NCBI GenBank assembly: GCA_913062735.1
Contig: CAJXWI010000060.1
Coordinates: forward strand, 1 to 9,532
Direction of reading: 5' to 3'
DNA from: an uncultured Arcobacter sp.
GTDB lineage: Bacteria > Campylobacterota > Campylobacteria > Campylobacterales > Arcobacteraceae
Length of the DNA stretch: 9,532 bases
The notes below the pieces were generated by a model. That model made no database searches. It was not told the DNA's origin and saw nothing but the letters and a program-made list of their open reading frames with translations. Positions within the stretch are counted from its first letter, which is position 1; each line of letters begins with the position of its first letter. The position numbers and the translations under genes are program-made. Positions 7,644-9,532 of this stretch are shown in pieces.

Positions 7644-8106
7644 GATGATTACTGCTTCATTTTTAAAGATATGGCACTTAGTACCACTTATTATTTTTAT
7701 TATATTGTTAAAAAAATTCATTAATAATAAAGACAAAAAAAGTAGAGTAAGAAAGAATGAAGAAAATGAAAAAAATGGTTTAAGCTTAGAAATACGTACC
7801 CAAAAGAACTATGAAAAGCTGGGTTATGAAGTAAAATATTACGAAAAAGAAGATATAAATCTTATTTGTAAAAGAGAGAATAAAATACTCTTAATTCAAT
7901 GCCAAAACGATTCCAAATCAAAATCAATTACAGAAAAAGATATAAAAGAGTTTTATAAAAATTCAATTAAATATCTTAATATAAATAATATAGAAAAAAA
8001 AGACGCGCAGTTTAGATATATCGTAGCCTATAGTGATGTATTGCATAAGTCAGCCATTAAAATACTAATGAATGATTCTTATAATTGTAAATATGTTGTT
8101 TTATAA
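7636..8106 (+). CDS. Membrane-anchored Mrr-like restriction-endonuclease-fold protein, catalytic site apparently degenerate
   Basis: This is a 156-residue protein with an N-terminal membrane helix (about 13-27, hydrophobic LVPLIIFIILL), a charged linker (28-48) and a C-terminal domain resembling the Mrr-like branch of the PD-(D/E)XK nucleases. The domain shows the expected order: a helix plus LGYEV (62-66), then INLI (74-77), LLIQCQN (85-91), and the helix EKDIKEFYKNSIKYL. In active Mrr-like enzymes the two strands read G-I-D-L and (V/I)-Q-C-K. Here they are D-I-N-L and I-Q-C-Q, so the metal-binding Asp is Asn75 and the catalytic Lys is Gln90. Cleavage is therefore doubtful; DNA binding or a structural role is possible. 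The start is uncertain: the best ribosome site points to ATG 7623 in another frame. No partner methyltransferase is nearby. The fold assignment is by motif only. Confidence 0.78.
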   Translation: MLEMITASFLKIWHLVPLIIFIILLKKFINNKDKKSRVRKNEENEKNGLSLEIRTQKNYEKLGYEVKYYEKEDINLICKRENKILLIQCQNDSKSKSITEKDIKEFYKNSIKYLNINNIEKKDAQFRYIVAYSDVLHKSAIKILMNDSYNCKYVVL

Positions 8107-8148
8107 ATAAAATCTTTTATTCTTAGCTTCACTTACTTTCAAACAATT

Positions 8149-8186
8149 AAAAAAGACAATAGAAATATCTTGCTATTGTCTCTTTA
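8149..8186. terminator. Bidirectional intrinsic terminator between the Mrr-like and WYL-like genes
   Basis: A 9-bp stem AGACAATAG (8154-8162) / CTATTGTCT (8173-8181) encloses a 10-base loop. On the minus strand the stem is followed at once by a six-T run (complement of A 8149-8154), a good intrinsic terminator for the gene at 8195-8491. On the plus strand the following CTTTATATT is weaker but U-rich and can serve the gene ending at 8106. The stem lies 47 and 13 bases from the two stops. Confidence 0.8.
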
Positions 8187-8194
8187 TATTAATC

Positions 8195-8491
8195 TTAGCT
8201 TACCGTCCAATAAATAAAATTCATTCGGGCATTATCCGGATGATAATCAGCTCTTAGAACTTCAAATTTTGTATCCATTAATTCTAATTCTTTAATTTCA
8301 CGTAAAGCAAATTGTCTCCACTTCATATCACTTGAAGCATCACTTCCTCCCTCAAGTTGAAAAGCACTTAAGGTGTCTTTTTTATTGGCTGCTTCACCAA
8401 AGGTATAAGGTTCAACCAATCTTTTTTTATTTTTATAAGTAAATCGTAAGAGTTGTTTATTTTCAATTGCCACTTTAATTATGTTTTCCAT
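8195..8491 (-). CDS. Small stand-alone WYL-like domain protein
   Basis: This is a 98-residue cytoplasmic protein that appears to be little more than one WYL-like (Sm-like beta-barrel) domain. It starts with a short helix (ENIIKVAIENKQ). The family-type strand pattern follows: LLRFTYKNKKRLVEPYTFG (14-32), a strand LSAFQLEGGS (41-50) at the place of the WYL motif but without the literal tripeptide, and FALREIKELEL (61-71) matching the usual R-x-I-x-x-L ending. The tail ADYHPDNARMNFIY resembles that of other small single-domain relatives. In larger WYL proteins the domain senses a ligand, often a nucleotide or nucleic acid, for a linked DNA-binding domain; here no HTH is present. The ATG at 8491 has AAGGAAA with GGA 5 bases upstream, and TGTATAAT lies behind it. 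The gene converges on the Mrr-like gene. The family assignment is by pattern and is moderately secure; the function is unknown. Confidence 0.72.
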   Translation of the reverse strand: MENIIKVAIENKQLLRFTYKNKKRLVEPYTFGEAANKKDTLSAFQLEGGSDASSDMKWRQFALREIKELELMDTKFEVLRADYHPDNARMNFIYWTVS

Positions 8492-8494
8492 TTA

Positions 8495-8525
8495 TTTCCT
8501 TATTCTTTTAGAATGCAATTATACA
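8495..8525 (-). promoter_or_regulatory. Promoter -10 and Shine-Dalgarno of the WYL-like gene
   Basis: Minus-strand TGTATAAT (8525 to 8518) is the same octamer as at 7575-7582 on the plus strand. It predicts a transcription start near 8511 and a leader of about 20 bases. AAGGAAA (8501 to 8495) is the ribosome site. No -35 box is apparent. Confidence 0.55.
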
Positions 8526-8619
8526 ATAGATGAGTATAATTTGTATGAATCACATCACCTAGCCTTTTTTAAAGACAAGATTTACTGCATCTTTTAGGTA
8601 TTTATAAAAATCATGTTAG

Positions 8620-8657
8620 TATAAACATAACAGAATTAAATTATTTTTACTATAGGG
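8620..8657 (+). promoter_or_regulatory. Candidate promoter and weak Shine-Dalgarno of the histidine kinase gene
   Basis: TATAAA at 8620-8625 is the most plausible -10 hexamer in the divergent 172-base gap and would give a leader of about 32 bases. AGGG at 8654-8657, 6 bases before the ATG, is a weak ribosome site. Other AT-rich hexamers nearby could also serve. Confidence 0.35.
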
Positions 8658-8663
8658 CTTAAT

Positions 8664-9532
8664 ATGGAACAGGTAAATAAGAAAAATATTTTAAAAATTA
8701 TTTCATCAATTTTAAATATAAACCAAAATCTTACAGGAATCGATTATTTAAAAGAATTTACAAAAAATATTGCACTGAATTTAGATGTCAAATATGCTTT
8801 AATAGGTCATCCTACAAGTGCTTCTTTAAGTGAATTAAAAACTGATGTAGTCTGGGCAGTAGATGATTTTGCTGATAATTTTGTTTACAAATTAAAAGAT
8901 ACTCCTTGTGAATTAGTACTTACTGGTGAGCGTGTATGTATACATGATAAAAATGTTATTAAGGACTTTCCCAAAGATGAACTCTTACAAGAAATGGGTA
9001 TTGAATCCTATATAGGAGCACCTGTTGTATCACGCAATAAAACAGGAGTATCAAGTATTTTGGTTCTTTTAGATGATAAAGCAATGGAAGATAAAGATTT
9101 TTTTGTTTCAATTGTAGATTTTCTTGCATTAAGAGCAAGTACTGAAATTACGCAGCATTATATTGAAGAAAGTTTGCAACAAAAAGTTGAAGAAAGAACA
9201 TTGGAATTAAAAAAAGCAAAAATTGAGATAGAAAAAATCAATAAAAACCTAGAAAAAAGAATAGAAGAAGAACGAAATGAAAATAAAATAAAACAGCAAA
9301 TCATTTTTCATCAATCTAAAATGGCAGCAATGGGTGAAATGATTGAAAATATTGCCCATCAGTGGAGGCAACCCCTCTCTGTTATTTCTACATCAGCAAC
9401 AGGATTAATACTTAAAAATGAAATTTCTACAGTAAATAAAGAAGAAATAATTAATACAATGGAGTGTATAAATAATCATACACAATATTTATCTCAAACA
9501 ATTGATGATTTCAGAAAGTTTTTTAGTGTCAC
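8664..9532 (+). CDS. GAF-domain sensor histidine kinase (partial, N-terminal 289 residues)
   Basis: This is the sensory and phosphoacceptor part of a two-component histidine kinase; the ATPase domain lies beyond the right edge. The frame is open from ATG 8664 to the last base. Residues about 10-165 form a GAF domain, with the typical run KDTPCELVLTGERVCI (78-93), FPKDELLQEMGIESYIGAPV (102-121) and SILVLLD (131-137). A coiled coil rich in Glu and Lys (about 166-212) follows. The H-box is HQSKMAAMGEMIENIAHQWR (216-235), then QPL, with His232 as the likely phosphorylated residue. This AHQWRQPL type of H-box is common in Campylobacterota kinases. No membrane segment or signal peptide is seen, so it should sense an internal signal. 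The GAF ligand cannot be told from sequence. The cognate response regulator is not in view. The ATG is the first good start, with a weak AGGG upstream. Confidence 0.92.
   Translation, partial: MEQVNKKNILKIISSILNINQNLTGIDYLKEFTKNIALNLDVKYALIGHPTSASLSELKTDVVWAVDDFADNFVYKLKDTPCELVLTGERVCIHDKNVIKDFPKDELLQEMGIESYIGAPVVSRNKTGVSSILVLLDDKAMEDKDFFVSIVDFLALRASTEITQHYIEESLQQKVEERTLELKKAKIEIEKINKNLEKRIEEERNENKIKQQIIFHQSKMAAMGEMIENIAHQWRQPLSVISTSATGLILKNEISTVNKEEIINTMECINNHTQYLSQTIDDFRKFFSV

Noticed and set aside
7001..8491. A complete restriction-modification or other defence system
   Set aside because: There is no methyltransferase, ATPase or specificity subunit, the nuclease-like protein lacks its catalytic residues, and the WYL-like gene is on the opposite strand with its own promoter and terminator.

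Overview
The window looks like chromosomal DNA of a member of the Campylobacterota, most likely an Arcobacter-type organism. The grounds are low G+C throughout, lysine- and asparagine-rich proteins, a chemoreceptor whose core resembles those of Arcobacter-like bacteria, and a histidine kinase with the AHQWRQPL H-box common in this phylum. This placement comes from family recognition, not from a search. There are eight protein genes, two of them cut by the window edges. I see no rRNA, tRNA, CRISPR array, insertion sequence or prophage gene. No gene-free stretch exceeds 300 bases; the longest, about 230 bases, is 6770-7000.

Left part (1-3088, minus strand): the start of a TRAP-transporter periplasmic binding protein (DctP family) lies 80 bases downstream of a full-length hrpB (DExH-box helicase), with its own promoter and ribosome binding site. 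Centre (3217-6772): a Gfo/Idh/MocA-family dehydrogenase on the plus strand converges on a minus-strand transmembrane chemoreceptor with a Cache-type sensor. A 9-bp hairpin sits between their stops.

Right part (7001-9532): first an unrecognised K/N-rich protein. Next comes a small membrane-anchored protein with an Mrr-like restriction-endonuclease fold whose two key catalytic residues appear to be replaced (N75 for Asp, Q90 for Lys). Then, on the minus strand, a stand-alone small WYL-like protein, and last the N-terminal part of a soluble GAF-domain sensor histidine kinase. The Mrr-like and WYL-like genes converge on a shared hairpin terminator.

A useful internal regularity is that five genes have a GGAG or GGA core exactly 5 bases before a start codon. 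It moves the chemoreceptor start from TTG to GTG. It also shows that the best start of the Mrr-like gene opens a six-codon frame (MRNYNA) that stops just inside the main frame, which suggests a frameshift or a translational-coupling leader.

Most of the window is ordinary sensing, transport and metabolism. The pair at 7001-8106, above all the apparently inactivated nuclease-fold membrane protein, is the least ordinary part. I cannot show that it forms a system.
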